Made by a program: the position numbers and the translations under genes | Notes under the pieces: generated by a model | Told to the model about the DNA's origin: nothing | The model's input: the letters and a program-made list of their open reading frames with translations, nothing else | Database searches by the model: none | Assembly (NCBI GenBank): GCA_017591395.1 | Contig: WEDG01006642.1 | Location: 1-64,000 of the forward strand | DNA from: Schistocephalus solidus | Lineage: Eukaryota; Platyhelminthes; Cestoda; Diphyllobothriidea; Diphyllobothriidae | Direction of reading: 5' to 3' | DNA: 64,000 nucleotides | In this document: in pieces, positions 25,441-35,269 of the stretch | Numbering within the stretch: position 1 is the first letter of the stretch | Layout: each line of letters starts with the position of its first letter

Positions 25441-26559
25441 AGTTGGCAGACATAGTACTCGAAAGATGTTCACTCAGCTTAATTATATTTGATCAATGCA
25501 GAATTTTCACGTCAGATGTACACATTCGTTCACGGCAGTTCAGTACTCTTGTGCAATCAACTACCGCTCACCTGAATAGAGTCTATTGGAGAAACCGAAA
25601 TTACTCTTGTTCTTGCGTGGGAAAACGTAAATCTAGCAGATAATATTAAATTCGATAAAAACAATCAGATGTGCTGAAGCTGCACAAAAACTACGATAAA
25701 ATATTCCGGCACTGTTTGTTTAGTCCATCAAGTGACCTCTAACATATGTCATGGAGGGCGATGACCACCGTGCGCACAACATGGTGAGCATGGTAGAGTG
25801 GCTTGCGGGGAACTAGCCACGGGATCTACCAAACCTTCAGCACCCCCATGGGCTCGGTGGTAATACAGAGTCATGACGACCGAAGGTCAGCTCGTCCGTT
25901 GTGGCTGACAGAAGGAAACAGCCCGTCTATGCGTGCCACAGACACAACCTGATTCCATAGGCATGTACCAGGTTTTCACATAAACAAGCGGGCAGCTTGG
26001 ATCCCCACTGAATGGGTAGGTCATAGAGGCTACATTAAGCAGGAGTCCTTGCAACCTGAGTATCCGCCATGAGAGGATTGAGTTATCCGGTCAGTTGGCA
26101 GCTTTCCACATCACGGCTTTTATTGCGTCGTGATAGATGCGAGTGCGGTAGATTTATTTTAGTGAGAAGTATGGTGAAACTGCTGCGTGGAAGGATTCCG
26201 TAGTGTCAATCAATCAATCAGTGTAAATAAGTTTATATGGAATAAAAGAGAGAAGCCCTTGACAATTCCATTTAGATGGTACGAGTCTGCATAAAAAAGT
26301 AGTTAGATTGCAAAATTTTTATCGGTTGTTTTGGTGTGATAACTGCATAAAACTAATAGTGAAACATTAATATAAATGCGAAATAACATTGAACAACGCA
26401 TTCACCGCATTTGCATTATGACATGTTCAACAGGGTTAACTTTACTGTACACAAAGCGATTTACTGAAACCAACATAGTAGTATATGTATTGTTATTATA
26501 TTAACTGATCAGATGGAATTTAGGGAGTTTTAGTTGATATTTTACAGGTGAATATCCAG
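25441..26559. other. No gene recognised; R1 unit fragment near 26.07-26.13 kb
   Basis: GTTATCCGGTCAGTTGGCAG followed by CTTTCCACATCACGGCTTTT is the reverse of the R1 stem-loop start. The 25.74-26.07 kb stretch beside it may be a diverged R1 copy. The rest is AT-rich with no gene. Confidence 0.45.
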
Positions 26560-26860
26560 ACACCGTGCACCCTAAACGACCGCGTGGTAGATGCGCTGGA
26601 CTAACACGGGGGCCAAGTCAGGGTGTGGCCGGTGATATTTGCGCTTAGCTCCCACAGCAAGTGCCGAACATGGGGCGTGCGCGTACCCAACATTGGCACG
26701 CGTAAGGGCCGGCTCACGGGGCTACCTGCTCTCCCCGGAGATGATTCGTCTGCGCCCGACCTCACCTCCAGTCTTCTTGACGATGTAACCGTCCCTGCAC
26801 CGCCCCTCTGTGGAGCATACGATAGATATCGTGGGATTACGATGGCCAGAAGGCTCTTGA
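26560..26860 (+). repeat. Dispersed repeat R2
   Basis: GACCGCGTGGTAGATGCGCT, AGTGCCGAACATGGGG, GGAGATGATTCGTCTGCGC and CAGTCTTCTTGACGATG match the order in the copy at 31.1-31.48 kb. The end resembles R1, with CACCGCCCCTCTGTGGAGCA. Open frames on both strands here are artefacts. Confidence 0.65.
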
Positions 26861-27060
26861 ATACACTCATGGTGGGGGATTGCACAACATGCGTCGGTAA
26901 AAATTCAATCAACGAATGACTACCTGCTAAAAAAGGAGGAGAGTTGAATGTTATGGCCTAGTTCCTTTTTAAGTTGACAATCGTGTCATCTGAGATTTAT
27001 CTTCGGGGGATTTAAAAACGATTTTCCCAGTTCACCTTCAGCTAATTTTCTCCTAGAAAG

Positions 27061-28340
27061 TTGAACTACCAATCTGTAGAGTCAAAACGATGGTCATGCA
27101 CCAACCGTCGCCCCCAAATCAATGTCAACTGCGCTCAAATCAAAAATGTGGAAACATTTGCTTATCTGGCAAGCACGCTGTCACGCAACACGAGAATCGA
27201 CGACGAGGTTGCTCAATGGATCTCCAAAGCCAGTCAGTCCTTCGGCCGACTGCAGGTCTCCGTGTGAAATCGCCACGGTATTCATCTGAACACCAAACTT
27301 AAGATGTACAAGGCCGTCGTCATGACGACACTCCTTTATGGAGCGGAAAACTGGACCGTCTTCTCGAACAAAGCCAAGAAGCTGAATCACTCCCATCTCA
27401 GCTGCGTCCGCAGAATACTGAAGCTGAGATGGCAAGGCGGGATCCCGGAACGAATGTCCTGGATCAGACCGGAATCGTCAGCATCCACGCCATGCTGAGG
27501 TAAGTGTAACTGCGATGGAGTGGCCACCTGATGAGAATGGGCGATGAGCGACTACACAAATGAGTTTTATATGGAGATTTCGCTAAAGGTGCTCGCCGAC
27601 AGGGAGGTAAAAAATGACGCTACAAGGACACTTTGAAGAAATCTCTGAACTGCAACTGCAAATCAACCCGGCGACCTGGGAGGACCTCGTCCAGGATAGA
27701 CTGGCATGGAGAAGATCTGTGGGGACTGGTGCAGCAATATATGAGGCCAACCGGACCGCCACTGCTAAGGGAAACTCGCAATTCAAAAGCGCCGCGGATC
27801 AACACCGCCAATGCCCAAGCCCCACCAACGTGCGCACGCTGTCAACGCACATTCCGTACGCGAATCGGCCTGATCAGACATCTTCGAACTCAATGCAACA
27901 ACAATCCCATATCATAAACCTCTGCCACACCTGCCTCAGACCCCACGACGATGACCACCCCAACCACTGATAACAACTTCATCGATGCCCCACCACCCAC
28001 GATCACTGACACCATCCTCCCTCCTCCATCACCTGCGCCGATCACGGCGACAAACACAACTTGCCCCACTCCTATCACCTCAGTAGCCACCTCCGACTTC
28101 CGGCCACCTGCTACCTCTAACACCACCACCGCCTCCAGTAACAGCGTTCGCACATTCGCCTCACACATCGGCCTGGTCGGTCAATTGCGAATCCATTGCA
28201 CAGAGACTGGCGAACTGGTACCTGGAGCACCAACATACACCCGCCGCACCCGACTCAACTGTCCGCACTGACCACGCACACTCAAACACCACATAAGCTT
28301 ATTAGGTCCCATGCGTCTCCATGACGACCTGCGGTTGAAC
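27061..28340 (+). pseudogene. RTE-like retrotransposon, 3' half with degraded zinc-finger tail
   Basis: From 27061 the sequence encodes the end of the reverse-transcriptase/thumb region: NVETFAYLASTLSRNTRID, ISKASQSFGRLQ, then [19 protein letters not shown] and [18 protein letters not shown]. The post-RT segment follows (LQINPATWEDLVQDRLAWRR, 27655-27715), then a first finger CARCQRTFRTRIGLIRHLRT, a Pro/Thr-rich linker, and finger remnants (ASHIGLVGQLRIH; CPH-stop). Inactivating changes include TGA at 27265-27267, where Trp is expected before NRHG. A TGA at 28269-28271 replaces a zinc-binding Cys, and several frameshifts are present. It is homologous to 15.29-16.34 kb and is followed by R1 as there. 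Confidence 0.85.
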
Positions 28341-28509
28341 ACCGCCAGCTATACCACAACACTACATCTCTCCTCATCAGCCTCTGCACCTCACATGCTC
28401 ACACACAACACCACAAAAAACATGCTCTCAGTCTGCATAGCTGAATGAGAGGCAAGTATGATCCTCAGCTCTTTCTCCATGTGACTCCTCCGTTGCATGT
28501 GATCTGAGC

Positions 28510-29310
28510 TTGAGAATATCACGGGGCGATAAGCGCCGTGAGTTAGAAGGTTGCCAACTGACAAGTACACGCAGACCTCGCAGTTAGTCCAATGTGTGTT
28601 GTGTGGGAGTGGCTGACTGGTGGTCTGATAGTCAGGCTGCGATGGCTCTTTCTTCACGTGATCTCTAGCTATCTCATATCTGTGGGATGTCAGCTTTTCT
28701 ACCCCCTGTTGTGTGAAATCCTGGTGCTTGCGTTTGAAGGAGCAGGTCGTGTACATATTACGCGTAGACGATGTCACCAGCAGCTTCGCCCACTTCCACA
28801 TCAGACAACTGACCGGCTCGGACGGTGGTCTGAGTGTGGGGGTGAGGGGGAGGGTGAGGTCAACGGCTCAGCGCATTTTCCTCACTATAAACAATCTGAA
28901 GCGCTTGAAACTATCACGGTGCGCTAAAAGTCATGGCTTGGAAAGTTGCCAACTGACGGGATAACTCGGACGGCGTGGTCAGCCCAGTGTGAGGTTTTGT
29001 GTGGAGTGACTGACTGGCGGACTGAGAGTCAGGCTGCGATGGCCTTTATGGCCCTCCCACTCCGTGGGATCCGAGCCAGGTGGGGTGATTCGCCCATGGG
29101 TGACTCTGGCCACGCCAGCTACCTGCGTCTTCTCCCGCCTCCGGTCTTATTGACTCTGTTATGATACCGGACTCAGGTGGGGGAGGAGGAGAGTGTGCGG
29201 TAGCTACAGTGCAAGGCTGCTATCACTTAAAACTAATCCACGCGCAAGTCACCGTCCCTGCACCACCATGGTGGACATCGTTGGACTACGACGGTCGAAC
29301 TGTCGTCGTG
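28510..29310 (+). repeat. Dispersed repeat R1, two-unit copy
   Basis: The units start with stem-loops CACGGGGCG..GCGCCGTG (28520-28540) and CACGGTGCGC..GTCATGG (near 28915). The second has lost one pair of its stem. Shared blocks GGCTGACTGG, GAGAGTCAGGCTGCGATGG and CCCACTCCGTGGGATCCGAG are present, and the copy ends in ATCACTTAAAACTAATCC. It lies about 170 bp after the RTE copy. Confidence 0.85.
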
Positions 29311-29369
29311 GTTCAGAAAATTTTACTATGGATATGGATCGCTTTGCATATTTCCTAACGAGCATTAAT

Positions 29370-30220
29370 AAACAAACATGTATGATGCCACTTGAACGGA
29401 TTGTTTATGATTTTCAAAAATATCATTACAAACTTTTGAAAACTAAAAGTCGTATATTTTCCTTGTAAAGAAAAGGATTCATCTCTATACCTTATTACGA
29501 ATATGCATACAGGGCTCTTAAAGGTTTTCAGTGAATTTGAAACATGCCCATTTTAATAGCAGTATTAATAAATGGACGTTTGCGATGCTTTATGAATGGA
29601 CACAGTGTGGTCTTAAACAATCGCATAAAAAGAAACTTTTTTAAAACAGAAAACCACCTTTTCATTGAACAGACCTAAGTATCTAATAAATGAGTGCAAG
29701 AAAGAATATTTTTGTGCATGGTTTCTACAAAATGCAGTTGAATTTCTAAGGGCATCGACAATCAATGTTAAAATGCACGCCAATAAAACCAGTATTTTTT
29801 ACAGTATAGATTTTGCAGGAGGGCGAAAAGAAGCTCATTTAAAATACAGCATCCGGTCTTTTCTGGAATATCTTGGGATTATGCTAACCGATAATTCAGA
29901 TTACAACCCTACCTAAGCAGTCTTTTCAAATCAAAACTCATTTCTGAATTTTGCTTAAAATTTCATGTGACAACACACGTACTGTAATTGGAAGAAGACT
30001 TAATTCTCTAACAACTATGTACAATAAAGAATGTTTAGTACATGTTTTATATCAAGCCTGTTTAGATTTAAAAAAGAATCAAGGAAATCAGCGTCACGAT
30101 TCATGCTTCTTAAGTAGGCATTCTCGCCAAGTGTCTATTTTGCAGGCAGCCGAAAAGATGTGCAATGAAAAGCCAGAATCCTGTAAAAGCTTGGGATCAG
30201 GCTGCGCGAAACCAATATTA
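29370..30220. repeat. AT-rich dispersed repeat R3, longest copy
   Basis: It contains TAGCAGTATTAATAAATGGA, GGAATATCTTGGGATTATGC and AATTTCATGTGACAACACAC, all with counterparts at 22.6-22.76 and 24.9-25.44 kb. An 83-codon open frame (29665-29916) has no recognisable domain and lies within the repeat. Confidence 0.45.
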
Positions 30221-30309
30221 AAAATCCGCCTAGGTCATTTTTAGTAGTGGAATTTCGGTTAACGTTTCAGAGACCGCCGCCTCTAATGCCCTCACGCCCC
30301 CACACATTC

Positions 30310-31095
30310 ACTCACCGCAGGTTGGAAGGTTGCCATCTGAAAATTATACTCAGACCTCACAGTCACTCCAATGTGTGCTGTGTGGAGTGGCTGACTGGTG
30401 GTCTGAGAATCAGGCTGCGATGGCTCCTTTTTAACGTGACCTCTGGCTATCTCACACATGTGAAATGTAAGCCGTTCAACCTCCTGTTGTGTTTGGGAGG
30501 CCAGATAGTGTACGTAGTACACGTAGGCGAGGTCATCAGCAGCTGTGTGCACTTCCGCATCAGACAACTGACCGGCTCGGACGGTGGTCTGATTGTTGGG
30601 TTGGGGGAGAGAGTGAGGTCAACAGCTCAGCGCATTTTTCTCACTATAAACAATCTGACGCGCTTGAAACTATCAAGGTGCGCTAAAAGTCATGGCTTGG
30701 AAAGTTGCCAACTGACGGGATAACTGGGACCGCGCGGTCAGCTCAGTGTGTGTTTTGTGTGGAGTGGCTGACTGGCGGACTGAGAGTCAGGTTGCAATGG
30801 CTCCTTCATACTATGGCCTTTGTGGCACTCCCACTCCGTGGGATCCGAGCTAGGTGTGGCAGCATGCTCAGGGGTGGCTCCGACCGTGCCAGCCCTCTGC
30901 GCCCTCTGTCGCCTCCGATCTTCCTGTCTCCGTCATGACACTGGGTGCAGGTGGGGGAGGAGAGTGTGCAGTAGCTGGAGCGCAAATCTACTATAACTTA
31001 AAACTAATTTACGTGCAAGTCATCGTCCCTGTACCACCCTTCTGTTGAGCATAGGGTGGAAATCGTCGAACTAAGACGGTCGAATATTGCGCGTG
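30310..31095 (+). repeat. Dispersed repeat R1, two-unit copy
   Basis: The first unit lacks its stem-loop but keeps GCAGGTTGGAAGGTTGCCAT. The second starts near 30675. Both share GTGGAGTGGCTGACTGG and GAGAGTCAGG or GAGAATCAGG. It ends with CCCTGTACCACCCTTC and AGACGGTCGAA, and then R2 begins. Confidence 0.85.
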
Positions 31096-31099
31096 TGTG

Positions 31100-31480
31100 T
31101 GTGTTTGACCCCCAAAATGGGTCACGTGGTAAATGTACTGAACCAACACGGGGGCCAAAACAGGGTGCAGCAGGCATTATTCTTCTGGGATGCAGTCCCA
31201 TAACAAGTGCCGAACATGGGGGTGCACGTACACAACATGGGCACGCTTAGCTGCATGCTCTTGCCACACTTCGCTCTCCCACTCCTTGGGAGATGATTCC
31301 TCTGCGCTCGACCCCGCCTCCGGTCTTCTTCACTATGTCTTGACACCGGGCACAGGTGAGTAAGGGAAGAGAGTGCAGTAGATGCAGTGCAAGTCTAATA
31401 TCACTTAACACTAATTTGCGCACAAGTCAACATCCCCGCATAACCATGCTGTGGAACATACGGTGGACCTTGTCAGACGA
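31100..31480 (+). repeat. Dispersed repeat R2, longest copy
   Basis: The order is CACGTGGTAAATGTACTGAA, GCAGGCATTATTCTTCTGGG, AAGTGCCGAACATGGGGG, CCTTGGGAGATGATTCC, CTTGACACCGGGCACAGG, then a 3' part like R1 (ATATCACTTAACACTAATTT and the GCATAACCATGCTGTGGAAC block). R1 and R2 therefore share a 3' portion but differ upstream. Confidence 0.65.
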
Positions 31481-31499
31481 CGTGAATGGTGTGGGGGTA

Positions 31500-32045
31500 A
31501 TAGTTCATGGGGCATCCCACTGGTAGCATTAGGTCGCTTTATTTGTCTCGCGCAGGTGCTGAATGCTCCCGTGGCCACCTCTAACTGGTACCTAACTCTC
31601 ACCAGGGGCTCCTCGAAGCTGGGTACTTCCAAACGGCCGCACCCCACGCAACCTCTACGACCGGTGGGCTAAAACAGGTGAGGGTCTCCGGTGTTGTGTG
31701 TGTCTCCACGCGCTGTAGGTCTGCTCCCTTCTCCCCCTGCCCTGCCCTGCCCCCTTTCCCCTCCTCCCTGCCACCCCACCCTCCTCCCTGCCCTTCCCCT
31801 CTCTCCTGTTCCCAATTCACTCTACTCTCCCACTCACTCTATCAGCCTTGAATGTTCGATCCCTTTTAGGCAATCCGAGGAGCATTCGACCGGAACGGAG
31901 AATGGCGTTAGTCGCTCGGGAACTGGCCCGATACAAGGTGGACATTGCTGCTCTCAACGAAATCATATTCTCTGAACAGGGTCAGCTGGAGGAGGTGGTT
32001 ACCAACTACACCTTCTTCTAGAGCAGCCGTCCAAAGGCAGGGCGA
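31500..32045 (+). pseudogene. RTE-like retrotransposon, 5' end with start of AP endonuclease
   Basis: From 31848 one frame gives LNVRSLLGNPRS, then PERRMALVARELARYKVDI, then AALNEIIFSEQGQLEEV. This is the N-terminus of the apurinic-like endonuclease often annotated in tapeworms as craniofacial development protein 2. A TAG follows FF at about 32020, and homology ends near 32045. The normal catalytic Glu context (AALSETRFSE in relatives, from memory) reads AALNEIIFSE here. Upstream is a likely 5' untranslated part with a pyrimidine tract at 31.73-31.84 kb. It is the 5' counterpart of the copies at 15.3 and 27.1 kb, but a separate truncated insertion. Confidence 0.75.
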
Positions 32046-32394
32046 GTGAATTTCATTGAGGTAGACATTTTGAGAAATAAAGCCAAAAAGCTGAGCGTCT
32101 TCTCTCTTTATTCGTTCAGTGATAAGCTAGAGATCTCTATTAACTTTGATGCTTAACCGAACGCCTTGATGTTGGAGCATTCAGTTATATGGGCCCCGTA
32201 AAAAATCACTGTTTTGGGTAGGTATTCAGGCCATTTGAAGAATTCGGTGGAATGCAATATGGTAACCAACTATGAATAATACTTATAACTGTCTACTTAG
32301 ATTGCTCAAGTAAGGGTGTTTAACTAAGACTCAATTGATTTCACTCGCTTGTTTCTGTGGTTTGATTTATATTGTTGCCAGTGCTATCATGGGA

Positions 32395-32590
32395 AAAACG
32401 GGTTTTAATCCGTCAGTCGGTTTTCTGGTCATTGATAGGACATACAGTACCTACATCCGGCTGATTCCATTGCACCTCTACATGGATATCTTTAGTAAAT
32501 AGCGAATACTTTTCCGCAATATCCTGGTAAAAAACGGGTCTTTGTCAGTTGGTTTTCAATTTGTTGATAGGACATACAAGACCTTCCATT
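32395..32590. repeat. Imperfect direct repeat, about 140 bp period
   Basis: AAAACGGGT..TCAGTCGGTTTTC..TTGATAGGACATAC at 32.40-32.45 kb recurs at 32.53-32.58 kb with about 75% identity by eye. A related word (TCTTTAGTAAA..GCAAATACG) recurs at about 33.13 kb. The nature is unknown. Confidence 0.5.
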
Positions 32591-33299
32591 GACTCGTTCC
32601 ATTTTAGGGGCCAAAGACATTGCGGAAGGCACAAACCGATCAGTGTACCACGCCTAGAGAGATTCCCATGGGAAATGGCTGAAAAGGATCATTCGAAAGG
32701 CTGGATCGACTGCACAAACAATCAGAATAGGAAACGAGCCAATTGTACGATAACTATACAATAATTATAAAGAATCCTCATAGTGTTTACAAAAGTATAG
32801 GTTATAAGAAAATGGGCAGTGCTACAACGTTCGACGGACTGTCTGGATAAAGAGGGAACACCGACATGTCGTCTAAACAACCGGAGGGGAGTGCAGCGCT
32901 GTCGGAAACTGCAGGTGATTGCCATGAGAGTGCTGACGAGAGAGTATGAGAGTAAGTGCGTTACTGTGAGCATTGTGGGAAGGTTAGTCAGCGGATAAGA
33001 GAGAGAGAGAAGGACGCCGGCATCTTTACCAACCATCCCAGATCCTGCTAAAAATGCTTTCAGTCCAGTTGAACGATACTGTCAGTTCTGTTGCTCGTTA
33101 CATCATCGCACCACCCATGTGTATCTCTTTAGTAAACGGCAAATACGTTTCAGCCCGGGAAGTGACCAACCCACGAGAAATCTTTTGCTACTGGAATCCT
33201 TGTCATAGACTCGAAAAAAGCTCACCTAACGCCGATGCAGAACAGTTACAGTCGTGCACTTGTAAAAAGACCCTTCACTCTGGTATTAATCTACTTTAA

Positions 33300-33665
33300 A
33301 TCAACAGAGAAGATCATAAGAAAGCAATTGATGCATTATTTGGAAAGGCGAAACTTCTTGTCACATGCACAATAGGCTTTTGTAGGATAAGCTCGTGCGC
33401 AACGAACTTGCTTTGCGAAAGAGCACTTGATGAAAAAGACACTGGGTATACTTCATACATTGATGGTGTTCCGCATCAGCACAAGTTGAGGGTAATTCGT
33501 ACCAGAGGTAAACTTCTGAAATGTATTGAGAATTTCGTCGTTGGTCGTCCCTCAGTTGTTTCTGTAAGGTAACACAATCAAGGTGCACAGCCATCGAGTG
33601 TGGAGTTCCACAAGTTTCAGTGCTGGGACCGATTCTCTTTCTCTTGTTTATTAAAAATGGAGTAC
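33300..33665 (+). pseudogene. CR1-like LINE, reverse-transcriptase fragment
   Basis: Successive frames give EKIIRKQLMHYLERRNFLSH (from about 33310), GKLLKCIENFVVGRPSVVSV (about 33510-33570), and ECGVPQVSVLGPILFLLFIK (about 33598-33657). These are fingers and palm segments of a non-LTR reverse transcriptase. The motif A region between them is deleted, and each segment is in a different frame. It is a compressed relic. Confidence 0.75.
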
Positions 33666-33689
33666 TGTTCATCGTAATGATCATCTATC

Positions 33690-34790
33690 TGTAGTAGTTA
33701 TCTATTTTGATCTCAGTAAGGCATTCGATAAAGTGCCTCATAGACGACTTCTAGCTTAACTGGAAGCTATAGGATTTCGTAGTCCCCTTACCGGCTTTAT
33801 TAGATTATACCTATCTGATCGAAAACAAAAAGTTTTAGTGGGGTCCTCATACTCAAGTGCTACCCCGATTTTGAGTGGTGTCCTTCAAGGTACCGTATTA
33901 GGTCCTATGTTGTTCTTACTTTATAAAAATGATATCTCATCGATATTTAAACATTCTCAATCTCTTATTTATGCTGATGACCTAAATGTGTGTATTCCTT
34001 CTCTATCTCTACGACCGAACGATGCCTAGAACAAATTTATTCGGACTAAGACGTTCGTTCGGCGTGCAGCTCCGCATGGCTAATGGAGTTCTCACCTTCT
34101 AAGTGTTGCTACATGAGTTTTGGGCCTGTGAGACTGCCGAAACCTGTTGTTTTTAAAGGTTGTCCTATGGCTGAATGTTCCTTCATCAAGAAAACCGATA
34201 AATTAAACCTTTAGCTTCATGCCGATAGAATTACGGCCAAAGCTGCTCAGATTTGCGGCTTTATTTCTTATAATTTCTACCTTCCTGAAATTAAATTAAG
34301 ACTTTATCGTATGCTTGCGCTTCTCATTCTTGAATTTTGCTGTCCTTTCTTCGGTTTAATGAACGAATCTAGCCGTTCAAAAATTGAAAATGTCCAAAGA
34401 CACTTCATGAAAAATTCCTGTTTCCGACTCTTTCAACTACTTCCTACTCAACAAGATGCCAGCTAACGAAGCAAAATTTATTTGGGTCAGGAGACTGGAA
34501 GCAGGCTTTTGTCTCCTTTTCCGACTAAATAATAGCGAAAATCTCCCCAAGCTTTCTGTCCTTACCCCCGTTAATCTTCCTTATAACCTTAGAAATTATG
34601 CACTAAATATACCTCGTCCTGCATCCTCCACGTGTAAACGCTCTCTATTCTTTGCTTCTAGGTATAGCTTCCTTTGGAATTACTTGCACTTTGAACTCTC
34701 TATTTGTCAAATAAAAATCTCAAGAAGTAGAAACAATGTAAAGACATTACAGGCAAGTGTATGCATACAGAATCAAGTCTGAATTCGATT
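33690..34790 (+). pseudogene. CR1-like LINE, reverse-transcriptase palm and thumb
   Basis: VVVIYFDLSKAFDKVPHRRL (motif A) is followed by a TAG, then VLSGVLQGTVLGPMLFLLY from 33878 and LIYADDLNVCIP (motif C, YADD). Further on come GFISYNFYLPEIKLRLYRML and SRSKIENVQRHFMKNSCFRL, the thumb and C-terminal part (about 34250-34440). Motif A Asp and both YADD Asp residues are kept, but a stop and several frameshifts break the protein. It is the same subfamily as the minus-strand relic at 39.2-41.0 kb. Confidence 0.8.
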
Positions 34791-34838
34791 TGAACTTTCA
34801 CTCGTCTCCTAGCGTTTTGCTATTTCGGTCATTGATAG

Positions 34839-35269
34839 GTGCCTGAAGTCAGGCCTCAACGAAATAAACTGAAATTCTATTACATATTGCCCGTATTTTA
34901 CAAGGATCAGCCTAAAAGTGATACCTTTGTCCTCCACCGCGACTCCCAGAAAATCGCTGTAGGAAACTTAACAAAACCGATTACCACGGGCTTCAGAAGA
35001 TGGTCTTCAGCAAGCGAAGTGTCGGAACTCAACAAGAATAGAAGAACTGCTGCTAAACTCCATTCGAAGGCTAAGTCATAATTTGCTTCATATTTACATT
35101 CGATACTGAATTTGGTTCGGAAAAATTCTTTTTTTTTGGCTCAGTGAACTACTTAGTTGATACTTTAAACGGTGTTTTATAAATTAATACAGTATCGAAG
35201 AGATCTTGCTGGCATAGGAAATGTAAATGTCTATGACCGTACTACGCGAGATAAAAGTTAACAATCTCA
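34839..35269. other. Unassigned, between LINE relics
   Basis: An 80-codon open frame (34839-35081, plus) has no recognised domain. It could be LINE ORF1 remnant, but I cannot support that. Confidence 0.35.

Noticed and set aside
28592..28927. Frames of 80-160 codons across R1 copies (also 30247-30723, 58932-59315)
   Set aside because: The same peptides recur because the DNA repeat recurs, with stops and shifts; no protein family is recognised.
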